DNA of 29,342 bases from Amoeboaphelidium occidentale (lineage: Eukaryota > Aphelidiomycota > Aphelidea). The notes beneath the pieces were generated by a model, which was given only the letters and a program-made list of their open reading frames with translations, was not told the DNA's origin and ran no database searches. Below are positions 1 to 10,266 of this stretch, piece after piece. A program made the translations under genes and the position numbers. Within the stretch, counting starts at the first letter, position 1; each line of letters starts with the position of its first letter. The stretch lies in assembly GCA_023515795.1 (NCBI GenBank), contig JALGPX010000103.1:1-29342 (forward strand), read 5' to 3'.

Positions 1-127
1 AATCCAACAAAGCGCTGACGTTAGCAGACGCTGGCAGTATGAAATCAACAGGAGCATTGTTGCGATACTTAACCCAAATGCTTATTGTATCAGATGTAGT
101 TGCTGATGCTGCTGCTTCAGATGCCAT
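1..127 (-). CDS. 5' end of a minus-strand gene of unknown function, cut by the window edge
   Basis: An ATG at 127 (minus strand) opens a frame that stays open for 42 codons to the window edge. The first 14 or so residues are Ala/Ser/Thr-rich. They are followed by a beta-strand-like stretch (ISIWVKYRNNAPVDFILP) and then ANVSALLD. A short strand-turn-strand followed by the start of a helix recalls the N-terminus of ubiquitin-like folds, including Crinkler-type headers known from chytrids and oomycetes, but 42 residues are too few to assign a family. It is divergent to the TACO1-like gene, with 673 bp between the start codons. Whether this is a real first exon depends on sequence outside the window. 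Confidence 0.45.
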   Translation of the reverse strand, partial: MASEAAASATTSDTISIWVKYRNNAPVDFILPASANVSALLD

Positions 128-800
128 GATTGTTAAGAAAACGGAAATAGAAACAGAAATGTGATTCGGAGTAATTGCTTGGTTTGATTGGATCCAAAGG
201 TTGCAACATGATGACCAGAGCTGTTCGTGTTGCTTTCACCTCGAACAATTCGCAGTTGTTTCACAATGTCAACAGTTTTACCTTCATGATAAGCATGAAA
301 GAAGGAGTTGGATTAGCTAACTGGCGGTTCAGTGCATTTCACCTGGTTGTTTCGTTCAGAAATCGCCACTGAAGTTCATTTGTTGCTAGTGGCGCCATGT
401 AGATCATCACAAGAATGTATGCAATTTAAATTCAATGACACGTGAAAAGTGACGCCAAAAGTTTAGAGTCTGGTCCTCGAGCAGACTTTGATAGTTTTGG
501 ATTCTGTAAACGGTTTCAATTATCAACTAGTCGTAAAGCACAAGGTGCAATCTGATCTATAAGCAGTTGTCACACTTGATCAAACGAACAATCCTTGATA
601 CACTCAGGCGGTACAGACCTCTCACGAACTATGATTTCACTGATCAATAAAGATGAGGTTGTCGCCATACCAACCATAGATAACGGTTCAAACAAGCTAG
701 CATCCTTAATGTACGCCAACACAAGATAATCCCGCTCGACGACTACTAATTATTTCAATTTTTTTCGCTGATCGTTTTCCACTAAAGATTATCGCACACA
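128..800. other. Intergenic region between divergent genes
   Basis: This is the longest gene-poor stretch in the window. It lies between the start of the partial gene on the minus strand and the TACO1-like gene on the plus strand. Open frames here are short and need non-ATG starts. I found no tRNA-like A/B box pair and no repeat. The part just before 801 is T-rich (around 755-770), as expected for a core promoter, but I recognise no specific element. Confidence 0.5.
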
Positions 801-1904
801 ATGATAAGAACATTAAAACGTTTCCATTCTAACTGGAACCAGATCAAGAAACATAAGGGAGAATTAGACCTCAAGAAGGCGCAGTATCGGGCCAAAATAT
901 CTCAAAGAATCACTCAAGCCGTTAAATCCAACGGATCTCAAGCGGACACGAATGTTCTATTGCGTAAATTATTAGAAGAAGCGCGAGAGAACGACGTCCC
1001 AAAGAAACTTATCGAGGATGTCATTGAAAGGGCAAAGAAAAGTAGTGCCGCAGGGTCATTATCTGTTTTCGAAGCAAAATACAAATCAGTTTTCTTTCTG
1101 GTGGAATGCATGACTGATAATAAGAGCAGAACATCACAGCATATCCGTAAAATTGTTCAGGATTCCGATGGTCAGTTCTGTGGTCAGTCTAATGAGGTAT
1201 CGTGGGCATTTAAACATTCTGGCATTATGGATTTATATGGACCACTCAGCGATAAAGAACTTGGTTTAGTGAATTCATGTCTAAAGAAGTTGCAGCCTTT
1301 CTATGAGAAGCTTTCTCGTTTAAATCCTGCGGAAGCTGGGCCTGTCATTCAGGAGTTGGATGATCTTGTCAACTCTGATGCGTTTCAAACAATTATACCT
1401 CAAAGCATCAGAGTAGAAGATATTTTCGATAAAGCAATTGATTATGGTGCTGATGATGTTTACGAAATTGATATTGACTTCTCCAAGACAAAGTATGCTG
1501 ATGCTTTGCCTTTGTTTAATATCAAATCTGCTAAGTTATCTCTTGCTAAATACTTGCCTTTCATAAGGGGCGCCCAGATTGTTGTAGAGCCTCATCATTT
1601 AGATTTGGTTTCGAATGATTTAGTGTCTGAAACTATATGTGGCCATAAACCTCTTATGGCTCGATCGGCTGCAATGTATGTTCCTGATTATGCAAAGTAC
1701 GGCAAGGAATTGTGGCAGGACTATCACAGTCAAGCTTATTCCTCTGATGACGTCAACAAGATGAAAACCGTTCTTGCAAAACTACATGAGCACGAAGAAG
1801 TTGTTCAAGTGTGGCATAATATCCGCTCTGAGGATCCATGGCGTGATTTTGTTTTACCAGAAGAAATCCAGAACTTGGACAGAGCCAATGAAGTTCTTGT
1901 TTAA
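801..1904 (+). CDS. TACO1: YebC/TACO1 family mitochondrial translational activator
   Basis: This is a single-exon gene of 367 residues. The YebC/PmpR/TACO1 family promotes ribosome progress during translation; eukaryotic members act in mitochondria (human TACO1 on COX1). The N-terminus carries a degenerate family signature (FHSNWNQIKKHKGELDLKKA in place of AGHSKW...K...D..+), then the helical domain (VLLRKLLEEARENDVPKKLIEDVIERA). A later segment, AIDYGADDV, matches the family's AlEaGAeDv block, and VVQVWHNI near the C-terminus matches the closing D-V-q-Vy-N motif. Bacterial YebC is about 250 residues; the extra length lies mostly in a helical insertion around residues 145-205 and a longer region before the C-terminal block. 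The start MIRTLKRFHSNW is basic and could serve as a short mitochondrial targeting sequence. The 3' end is convergent with SEC13, with only 25 nt between the stop codons. Confidence 0.9.
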   Translation: MIRTLKRFHSNWNQIKKHKGELDLKKAQYRAKISQRITQAVKSNGSQADTNVLLRKLLEEARENDVPKKLIEDVIERAKKSSAAGSLSVFEAKYKSVFFLVECMTDNKSRTSQHIRKIVQDSDGQFCGQSNEVSWAFKHSGIMDLYGPLSDKELGLVNSCLKKLQPFYEKLSRLNPAEAGPVIQELDDLVNSDAFQTIIPQSIRVEDIFDKAIDYGADDVYEIDIDFSKTKYADALPLFNIKSAKLSLAKYLPFIRGAQIVVEPHHLDLVSNDLVSETICGHKPLMARSAAMYVPDYAKYGKELWQDYHSQAYSSDDVNKMKTVLAKLHEHEEVVQVWHNIRSEDPWRDFVLPEEIQNLDRANEVLV

Positions 1905-1925
1905 ACATGAACCAACTACACATGA

Positions 1926-1931
1926 TTTATT
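1926..1931 (-). terminator. SEC13 polyadenylation signal AATAAA overlapping the stop codon
   Basis: On the minus strand AATAAA overlaps the TAA stop of SEC13 at 1930-1932. The cleavage site must therefore fall inside or beyond the 25-nt gap, so the SEC13 transcript probably overlaps the 3' end of the TACO1-like gene. Confidence 0.5.
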
Positions 1932-3029
1932 ATTGATGTTGGTAGTTTGATGGTTCTTCTAACTCAGACTGTTGTTCCCATGAACCATCAAGTTTCTGTT
2001 TAAACAAATAAACCTTATTGTCTCCACCACTCACAGCCAAAAGATTTCCAGCCAGTGACCAACTTACACGCCATAAAGCTTCTGGGAATTTCTCTGCTTT
2101 CAATAGTTTCTTTTCCCATTTAGTGCTGCCAGATTGCTGAACCCACAAAATGCAAGTCTTGTCTTGTGAACAAGATGCGATCGTTTGTGAAGATAGTCCA
2201 ACATTAGGAGCCCATTTCACATCTCTAACCCAGTCACTGTGGCCCTCCAAAGTTGATTCCAATTGCCAGTTACCCTCATTGTCCATGAACCACACCTAAA
2301 AATTACCACGAAATCCTAAATAGAAAATATCTACTTTGACTAAATTATCAGAACCACCTGTAGCCAGTTTCAAATGATTAGACTGTTGTTGTTGTTGTCC
2401 AGGTTGAGCGACATGCTGAGGAGGAGCAAGAGTGAACGCTGTAACAGCGTTGAACGAAACAGAATTACAGCCGATATTATGCGCCAAGAAGTCTCCGCAT
2501 ACATTCCATTTCTCATCTTTATACTCCACAACACTGACTCTTCCATCAGAGGAACCACATGCCAGCAACAGACCGAATTCATGTGGAGCAAAAGCAACGC
2601 TGTTAACAGAAGCGGTGTGCAACGAATGCTCATAAACGATACTCCACACAGACTGTTCTTCCTTCCATACCAAAACTTTACCATCATAAGAACATGAGGC
2701 CAAAAGAGTGCCAAACTTTGGATGTGCCCATGCAACTTCCCAGACAGGGCCTTGATGTCTACACACACAAAAAGCAAAAGTTATTTCTGTAAACGTCCAT
2801 TCAGAAGTTACCCCTTTAAAGTCTCAATTAACGAATGCGTTGAACCCTCCACGGCATGAATTCTGACCATCCTGTCTGAAGAACATGTCGCCAATTTCTT
2901 TCCGTAATAATCCAACTGAGCATCATGAATCATTTCCTCATGCTGAGTATCAAAGGAAGTTAAGACGGATGATCCAGCAGCAGCTGAAGGATATGCGGCA
3001 GATGTCGTTGTGTCCACTGCTTTTGTCAT
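1930..3029 (-). CDS. SEC13: SEC13, WD40 subunit of the COPII coat and nuclear pore Y-complex
   Basis: There are three exons on the minus strand: 2812-3029, 2335-2758 and 1930-2295, giving 335 residues. Introns are 2759-2811 (53 nt, phase 2) and 2296-2334 (39 nt, GTAGAT...TTTTTAG). Sec13 pairs with Sec31 in the COPII cage and with Nup145C/Nup96 at nuclear pores. The spliced protein matches Sec13 closely throughout: [127 protein letters not shown]. Six WD40 blades are present, as expected. The start at 3029 is the only in-frame ATG before the conserved block and gives an Ala/Ser/Thr-rich N-terminal extension of about 25 residues. A polyglutamine run sits in the loop before GGSDNLVK. Head-to-head with the transporter gene. 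Confidence 0.95.
2383..2399 (-). repeat. CAA/CAG microsatellite in SEC13 coding sequence
   Basis: A run of CAA codons ending in CAG on the minus strand encodes five glutamines ([10 protein letters not shown]) in the loop between the fourth and fifth WD repeats of Sec13. It stays in frame and falls in a variable loop, so it is probably length-tolerant. Confidence 0.7.
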
Positions 3030-3193
3030 TTTACTTTTACTCGAAGTCGCTTTCGGAAAACTTCAATTTGCGACGTCCAATTGGTTTTTTTTCGTCTACG
3101 AATTGCAGTCGGATGGTCTCTGGAAGCATTCCGAATGCGACTTTTCCTGCCGCTGGTGGTATCGATTACAGGACAAAAGATACACAAATTACA
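3030..3193. promoter_or_regulatory. Divergent promoter between SEC13 and the nucleotide-sugar transporter
   Basis: Only 164 bp separate the two start codons, so both promoters and 5' leaders must fit here. A T-run lies near 3084-3092. No TATA box is evident. The plus-strand frame stays open upstream of 3194 but shows no conserved protein sequence. Confidence 0.5.
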
Positions 3194-4271
3194 ATGAATA
3201 ATGGAAATGCTCCGCTGTTACCGCAATCTTCTTCGCATCAATTAAAGAAGGGCAATTCTTTTATGAAATACTTCTCCCTAGTCTTTCTGATAATTCAAAA
3301 TTCTACGCTGGTCCTTCTGATGAGGCATTCACGAGTGGCCAAGGAAGATTCATCACCGCAGCAGCTTTACATTTCTTCTACAGCCGTAGTTCTCATGGAG
3401 ATTGTGAAAATTGTTACATGTCTCATAATTCTATTGTTTCAAGGGCAGTCAATCACACGGATTTTGAAGGATGTAACGGATAGGGAAACTCTGTGGCCTC
3501 TGATGGTTCCTGCTGCACTGTACGCTATTCAGAATAATCTGCTGTACACTGCGCTTTCCAATTTAGACGCCACCACATTTCAAGTTTCATATCAGCTGAA
3601 GATACTCACGACTGCGCTTTTCTCTGTAGCGCTTCTGAAGAAAAAGCTTAATCATGTTAAATGGATTTCTCTTCTGCTTCTAATGGTTGGTGTCGCAATG
3701 GTTCAAGTTGATTCGATATCTTCCTCTTCGGCATCCAATTCGTCAAAGGATTCATCCAGCCCTGTGTTGGGGTTCTTTGCTGTTCTCGCTGCTTGTTTTA
3801 GTTCAGGTTTTAGCGGAGTGTATTTCGAATTAATGATAAAAAAGAGTTCATCGTCCTTATGGGCAAGGAATATTCAGTTGGGCATATTCAGTTTTCTATT
3901 CTCTGTGATCACGATGATACTGAATGATTTCTCTGCTCTTCGGCGTTTGGGCTTCTTTCACGGGTACAATTACATTACTTATTCTGTTGTTCTCAATCAA
4001 GCGTGTGGTGGATTGATCGTTGCCTTGGTAGTGAAATATGTAAGATCTTCTTTTAACTTTGAAACTTATTTCTTAGGCTGATAATATTCTCAAAGGATTT
4101 GCAACGTCAGTGTCGATTGTGGTGTCTGCTCTGTACGGAGGGTTGTTGGGTGGGTTTCGGCCTTCATTCACATTCTTTGTCGGAAGTCATTTAGTTCTTT
4201 TCGCGGTTTATTTTTACTCTTGGGATGACGGAACAATGCAAAGTGCGGCTGATGTACTGAAAAGCAAATAA
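3194..4271 (+). CDS. SLC35A-family nucleotide-sugar transporter (UDP-galactose / UDP-GlcNAc type)
   Basis: Two exons, 3194-4039 and 4077-4271, join across a 37-nt phase-0 intron (4040-4076, GTAAGA...TTCTTAG) to give 346 residues. SLC35A proteins are Golgi/ER antiporters that bring UDP-sugars or CMP-sialic acid into the lumen in exchange for the nucleoside monophosphate. Family blocks are clear: LYAIQNNLLYTALSNLDATT, FQVSYQLKILTTALFSVALL, LAACFSSGFSGVYFELMIKK, WARNIQLGIFS, and across the splice junction GLIVALVVKYADNILKGFAT. About ten membrane helices are visible, which is the usual number. I chose the ATG at 3194 (MNNGNAPLLPQ) because the open frame upstream runs into the SEC13 first exon and shows no conserved sequence. 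The substrate cannot be read from the sequence; UDP-galactose or UDP-GlcNAc is most likely. It would supply donors for glycosylation of secreted proteins. Confidence 0.9.
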
Positions 4272-4384
4272 ACTCCGTGTATTCCTTCTACAAACTCTTA
4301 CCAGCGTTCTTGTTTGCGTGTGGACGCTCGGTCTCTGTTCAGTGATTCGCCGGTTGCTACGGAAATTTCTTGTTAAACTTAAAA

Positions 4385-4477
4385 ATGTTTGTGCACAATG
4401 ATCATAGTGTACTTTTTATTGATACTGCAATTGTTTCAACTGGCCCTTCTGCAGCTGCCTCCTCCGCTATCTGTTGA
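4385..4477 (+). other. Possible overlapping upstream ORF of the large surface-protein gene
   Basis: An ATG at 4385 lies 13 nt before the presumed start of the surface-protein gene and in another frame. It has a good context (A at -3) and reads 30 codons before TGA at 4475-4477, overlapping the signal-peptide coding region. If the transcript starts upstream of 4385, this ORF would reduce initiation at 4398; if transcription starts between the two ATGs it is irrelevant. Confidence 0.3.
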
Positions 4478-7400
4478 AGTGAGCTTCGATGGTCCTGATG
4501 GTGCTCAGCCTTTGGACTATGTTCTTGTTGATGATACACTTTATGTTTTATACAGTGATGGAGAAGTGTATCGTTCTCAGACTGTTACTTCATTGTTATC
4601 CAACACCTCTTTTGCCTTGTTCAGACAGAGCTCAGGTGCTGCCACTGCTTTTGATGTTCATAGTGGCAAGATGGCAGTTGGTTTCAATGGGTATGTTGCA
4701 ATAACTGATATCTACTCTCAGAATGATATTCGTAATGTAACACTTGAGAGTTCTTCTACTGTTGCATGCATAAGACTTCATGGAGATAACTTATTTGTGT
4801 CGCAACTCACTGATATTAAAATCTATCAATACTCGGTGAGCTCAGGAACATTGATCAAGTCTTTCTCAGTTAATCCTGGAAGATCTACACTTGCGCTGAA
4901 GTTTGAGTTAGAAAGAAGTCGTAATCTGATATTTATTCATGGTGTTGCTGATGGACCTGATATGGTTAATAGTGTATTTACTTACGATTACAGCAATGGT
5001 GGCCTAATCGGACTAACTCAAGGAACATCTTTTAACAAAAGAATCTATCAGATTTATTTGGATCGTGGAACCAGTACTCTTTATGGTGCAACTGACGATA
5101 ATGGGATTAAGTCTGCAAGTTTGAATCCTCCTGTTTCTTCTGCCAACAACCTTGGTGGTGCTGGTACGACTTTTGTAGGTGTTGCAGCATCTTATAGTTT
5201 TATGGTTGCAATTACGGCTAGCGGTGTCGCTTATGCTTGGAATCCTACCGGAGTCCAGGTAATGCAAGTTAATACATACTCGACAACCGAAAAGTATTAC
5301 GCATTGAATGATGCGGCTAACTATAATTTAGCTGCTCTATTCACTAATAGGGCAGTCCAAATAGTTGGCAGCAAAATATTTATGATGTTCCCGGATAATC
5401 AGATAAGGCAAATATCAGGTCCGCTTGCTATTGACATGATCCCAGTTGGAATTTCCCAGGTGTATCCGTCGGTGCTATCAACAAGTGGCAGTAAGTTGTT
5501 ATAATTCTTGATTAACCATGTAGATGAATTGATCACATTTGAATTCTATCCGAATCCAAAAATTATTGCTGGAACTCTTCAAATTTCTATCGATGGGAAT
5601 GAATGCACCAGCGTTAACTTCAATATTCTTCTAAGAACAGCAACGTGTTACAGTCCAGCTGGGCTTGCTGCTTATGCTCCAGTTAATCTTCAATTCTCTG
5701 AATTGGGGTCTATCACAAAAACATTTCTAAGTTACAAAACGCCTACCGTTTTAAGCGTTTCTCCGCAGAATGGTTTAACTTCTGGTAATACAAATCTGAC
5801 TTTGCAAGCGAGTGATATTGGGTTGCTAACGGATGGGATCAGAGTTGAACTTCGCCAAGTTGCTCCCCCTTTCTTTGTGATGAATTGTCAGAGTGCTACA
5901 AGAGTAGATGCTTCAACAGTGACTTGTTTGACTCCTTCGGTCAATTATCCCGAAACTTTTAATGTTTATATTGAAGTTACATCCGGATCTTTGTCAAGGC
6001 GATCTTCCGATGTAATTCCTTTCACATTTGGACCCCCGAGCATCACTACCGTATTTCCATCGAATACTGCAGCTTCCATTGGTGGAGACTTACTGAACAT
6101 AACCGGTGCAAGTTTTGGTAGTTGTGGTGCTAACTGTCCCGAGATGCAAGTAACTATTGGAACATCTCCATGTCAGAGACCAAATGTTATTTCACACTCA
6201 CTGTTGCAATGCAGCGCACCACCTGGTGTTGGAAAAGATCTTCCGGTTACTTTCAGCATAAATGGAGTTTCTTCCACGCTGTCTAATGGATTCTCATATG
6301 CTAAACCCCAAATTACTAGCATAAATCCTCTGAAGAAATTAATTCAACCAGGAGACTGGATAGACATTTTCGGTGCAAACTTTGGTAATATTTGATCAGA
6401 ATTAGCTAATTGTAGGACCTTTTGATGCTGAAATGCCTACTGTATACTTTGCACCATCATCCGGAGACACCTGGTTAACATGTAATCAAGTTCAAAGAAA
6501 CTATGACTCTCAAGTCCGATGCCAACTGAATGCACTAGTACCAGGAAGTTATTCTGTGTATGTGTCAGTTGGAGGCCAAGTTTCCGCTTCAGAAAGTTCG
6601 GTTTTCATGAGCATGTTTCCGAACAGAGCTCCTGTTGCGAACAATGTTACTGCTTTGGGATATCAGAACGATGATTCTGTTATAATACAGTTTGACGCAA
6701 CAGACCCGGATGAAGACAACGTCAGATACATGGTGGAATCCCTCCCTAAGAGAGGAAAGTTGTATGAGTACTCGCCAAATACTGTGAAGGGTCCAGAAAT
6801 TCTGGGTCCTCGAGAAGTTCCAGGCAATTCTGTCGTCTACACACCACAAAGAAATTATAACGGAGGGGATGGCTTTTCATACAAGGCCCGAGATCAACAG
6901 CCGCTGTTTTCTGAGCCAGTATTGGCAGAAATTCATATAGCTTTCGTTAATCAACCTCCTTACTTGGATCAAACTGAAATCACCGTTCTTGGTATGGAAG
7001 ATGCTGTGTCGGATTTCCTAGTGTATGCAAATGATATCGATGATTATCTTTTGACTTGCTTTCTCACTTCTGTTACTTCTGTCGGAAATCTCACTTGGGA
7101 GGGCGCAGTGATTACATCAGAGATGCTTCCATATAATCTAACCAACCCAGGTACTATGTATCTGTTTGGTACCGTTACGTATGTTCCAAAGCCTCTTACT
7201 GATGGAAACAATGTCGATAGCTTTACGTACAATTGTATGGACTCTGCTGGTCAGACAATGCTAAGCGACGTGACAGTCAAAATCAATTTGGCAAGTGTCA
7301 ACCATGCACCCACTGCTGCTCAAATGGAAGTAGAGCTTCCTCAAGTAGGCGAAGGAGAGTCGGGGTTTATTGTGATTGTGTTCGAGGGAGCTGATGTGGA

Positions 7401-10257
7401 CGGAGAAAGCCTAACATATGTAGTCAAATCTTTACCGACCAATGGAGTTTTGTACTCTCTGACAAAAAGTGGTGTGAAATCGTTCCCTGTTGCTGAAGGA
7501 CAAGAGTTTCCTCCGACTGTTAACCAGAATGTCAGGTTTGAACCAAATACGAACTTCCATGGTACGGACTCCTTTATTTACTCAGCTATTGACGGCGCTC
7601 TTTCATTGAGCAATGACGCCACGGTTACTATCAACGTCACACCGGTCAACCAAAGACCTACTATGGTTAGTCCCACATCTAAGGTTGCGTGTGATGAGAG
7701 TGCTTCTGTCGATTTCTCGTTGACGGCGACAGATGTGGAGAACGATGAAATGTCATTTTCGATTCTTGAACTGCCTGTCAAGGGAGTTCTTTTTGATCAA
7801 AGCGGTACAGAAATTACTTTTGTTGGCCAAATACTTGGAAAGTCTTCCAATGAGATCCTAATTACTTACACGCCAAGTGAAGGTTACGGTCTCAATTATG
7901 ATTCTTTTAAGTGGACGGCAACTGACAGTCAGGGTTTGTCATTTAAAACGACTGCAACGGTGACTTTTGATGTGAACCCCGTAAATCATGCTCCTATTGC
8001 TCAAAATTCGACTGCATCTACAGTCGAAGACGCTGGTGTTATAATCACATTGAGAGCTGATGATCAAGATTTGAAGTATGCACAAAAACAAGAAGAACTA
8101 ACATACATAATCAAGGAAGTTCCAAAGAGTGGATCTTTAACTGAAGTTGACCCAGTGACGGGTTCAAGCACGCAGTCTTCAATCGGAAAAAACTCTTTCG
8201 TTGATTCTTCGACGATTTATTACACACCTGCTGCAGATTTCAACGGTGTTGACGAGATATGGTTTGTTGTGAGAGATGCTGCGGGTAGCGAAAGTGGGAT
8301 GGCAAAGGTTGATATAACAGTTTCTTCTATTAATGATCTTCCTGAATTATTCCCAAAACAGATTTCATTAGTGATCAAACCTGATACTGACATTTTGGAA
8401 TTAAGAGCTACAGTCGAGGATAAAGATCTGAATTCTCCGTACGTAATCAGTTTTAATGATCCGCCTACTAGGGGCTTGTGGTACACTTCTCCTGATAGCG
8501 ATAAGCCATTAAGTTTTGGGCCTGATGAAATAATTACTACTATCGAGAATTCTTCTTTTACGCTTTATGTCAAGCATGATGGAAGAATGGGCGGCACGCC
8601 TTATACAACTGCATCCATTGCTGTTACAGATGCTTTGGGTGGCCGCTCTTCGTCTCTAGCTAAGGTTGAAATCACAGTTGAATGTCCTCCTACATTGTAC
8701 ATCAACGTGTTCAACACCGAAAACCCTTCTGTTTGCACTACATGTCCTGTAGGCGGAGTATGCTCTCCTTCAGGTGCTTTCCTTCCTTTTAATCAAGCAG
8801 GCTATTATCAAGTATCTACCACAGTGTTTCTTCCATGTGAGCCATCGTCGGCATGTAAAGAAGGAACGCCAAGACAAGGAGTTTTATTGGAATTCACGTC
8901 ATCTGAAAGTGTATGTGCTAGCGGCTACAATGGAACAAGATGTGGTGAATGCACTCAAGGATATTACAGGGGTGGATCGTACTGCCAAAAGTGTCCGGAA
9001 AACTTGAATCCATTTGTTCTGGCTTTGATCATTTTTGTTGTCATTATTGCTGCTTTGGCTGCCATCAATTTTATCAGGAAAGTGGACGTCGGTTTTGTTG
9101 GCGTATTCATTAATTTTGTTCAAACCGTTTCTATCTTGCAAGAGTTTGGTATTGAATGGCCTATCAACTTGACTTCTTTCTTTCGCGCATTATCTATTCT
9201 GAACTTGAACATTGAGATAACAAGTCCAGAGTGCTTTGTTGGCAAAAGCGATGATGCTTATGAGCTTAAATACTATGGAATGATGAGTTTGCCTTTGATA
9301 GTACTAGGAATTTGTATACTCTTGGTCCTTTGCCATTATTTGATATCGAAATTCAATACTTCGATTCTGAAACGGGTACCTGAGAAACATGACTTCAACA
9401 AAGTCTGTATTAAGAAATCCGTCTTGTTGAATAATCCATTACAATCCAATAATGGGCTAGAGAAGGGCGAAGAAAATATGGAAGACTATGCTAACTTGAA
9501 TCCTGCGATGATTCCGTTTTACGGATCCATGGCAGCGGTATACATTCTTTTTTTAAAGATCTATTACCTCGCTGTCACTACCACAACACTCAAATTATTT
9601 GATTGCACAACGAGACAGGATGGTAAATCTTATTTTGATGCCGTTCCTTCAAGATTATGCTATGAAGAATGGTGGCAAAGGCTTCTTCCTTTCTCGATCT
9701 TTGGTATAGTTTGTTATGTGGTTGGCATTCCCCTTCTAATATTTACGTTGCACTATTACAAGATGAAGATCGATCCTAATGAGAAAACCAGTTTTGTTCA
9801 GAGACTTGTTCTTTATGCTACGTACGAAAAGAAACAGCAATACAAAAAGGAACACGGGTATTGGGATGTCGTTTTGTTAGCGAGAAAGTTTGCTGTTGTT
9901 GTCAGCCAGCTGTTCTTCACAGCATACATCAGTGTTCAAGTCATCTTTCTTTTAATGGTATTCAACGCTTTCACTATTCAACACGTTGATGCAAAGCCGT
10001 ACGTTATTTCGAGTCTGAACAAGTTGGAAACTGCATGTATGTTTGGAATCAACTTTGTAATGTTGTCTGGCATGTTATTTTATGTCAACAATCTGAATCC
10101 TGTGATTAATGAAGAACTTTTGGGTGCGTTTGTTATAGCTGCTATAGCCATATGCATTTCATCTGTGATTCTTCTCTTTCTTCATTACACACATGCTCCT
10201 ATGGTTGAGTTTATATTTGGAAAGTCAAAAGATAACAATGAAGAAAAATTTCAATAG
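4398..10257 (+). CDS. Giant surface protein: TIG domains, cadherin/Big_9-like repeats, Cys-rich stalk, multi-pass membrane domain
   Basis: Three exons, 4398-5490, 5524-6384 and 6416-10257, are joined over introns of 33 nt and 31 nt to give 1931 residues. A signal peptide (MIIVYFLLILQLFQLALLQL) precedes about 330 residues that look like a beta-propeller. TIG/IPT-like domains follow (about 350-715; repeated GFSYAKPQITSINPL-type blocks with paired Cys). Next are six cadherin/Big_9-like repeats (about 721-1405), each opening with N-x-x-P and carrying Y-x-P...G-x-D-x-F-x-Y. A Cys-rich segment (about 1407-1513) with CxxCPxGGxC and GTRCGECTQGYYRGG comes before about eight membrane helices (about 1518-1908) and a short cytoplasmic tail. 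The FVQTVSILQEF...WP...SPEC block is typical of Cys-rich/TRP-like multi-pass proteins of many protists. It is probably an adhesion or sensory receptor; the ligand is unknown. The start at 4398 is the first ATG in frame with the signal peptide. The stop lies 9 nt from the convergent FAP1 stop. Confidence 0.85.
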
Positions 10258-10266
10258 ATGTGTATT

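Noticed and set aside
175-372. Plus-strand open frame before TACO1
   Set aside because: It needs a non-ATG start, has no conserved pattern and no domain, and the region reads as spacer.
128-800. tRNA gene
   Set aside because: A GGTTCAAAC near 684 resembles a B box, but no A box or acceptor stem fits around it.
2374-2697. Plus-strand open frame opposite SEC13
   Set aside because: It is the complement of conserved WD40 coding sequence and has no protein-like pattern of its own.
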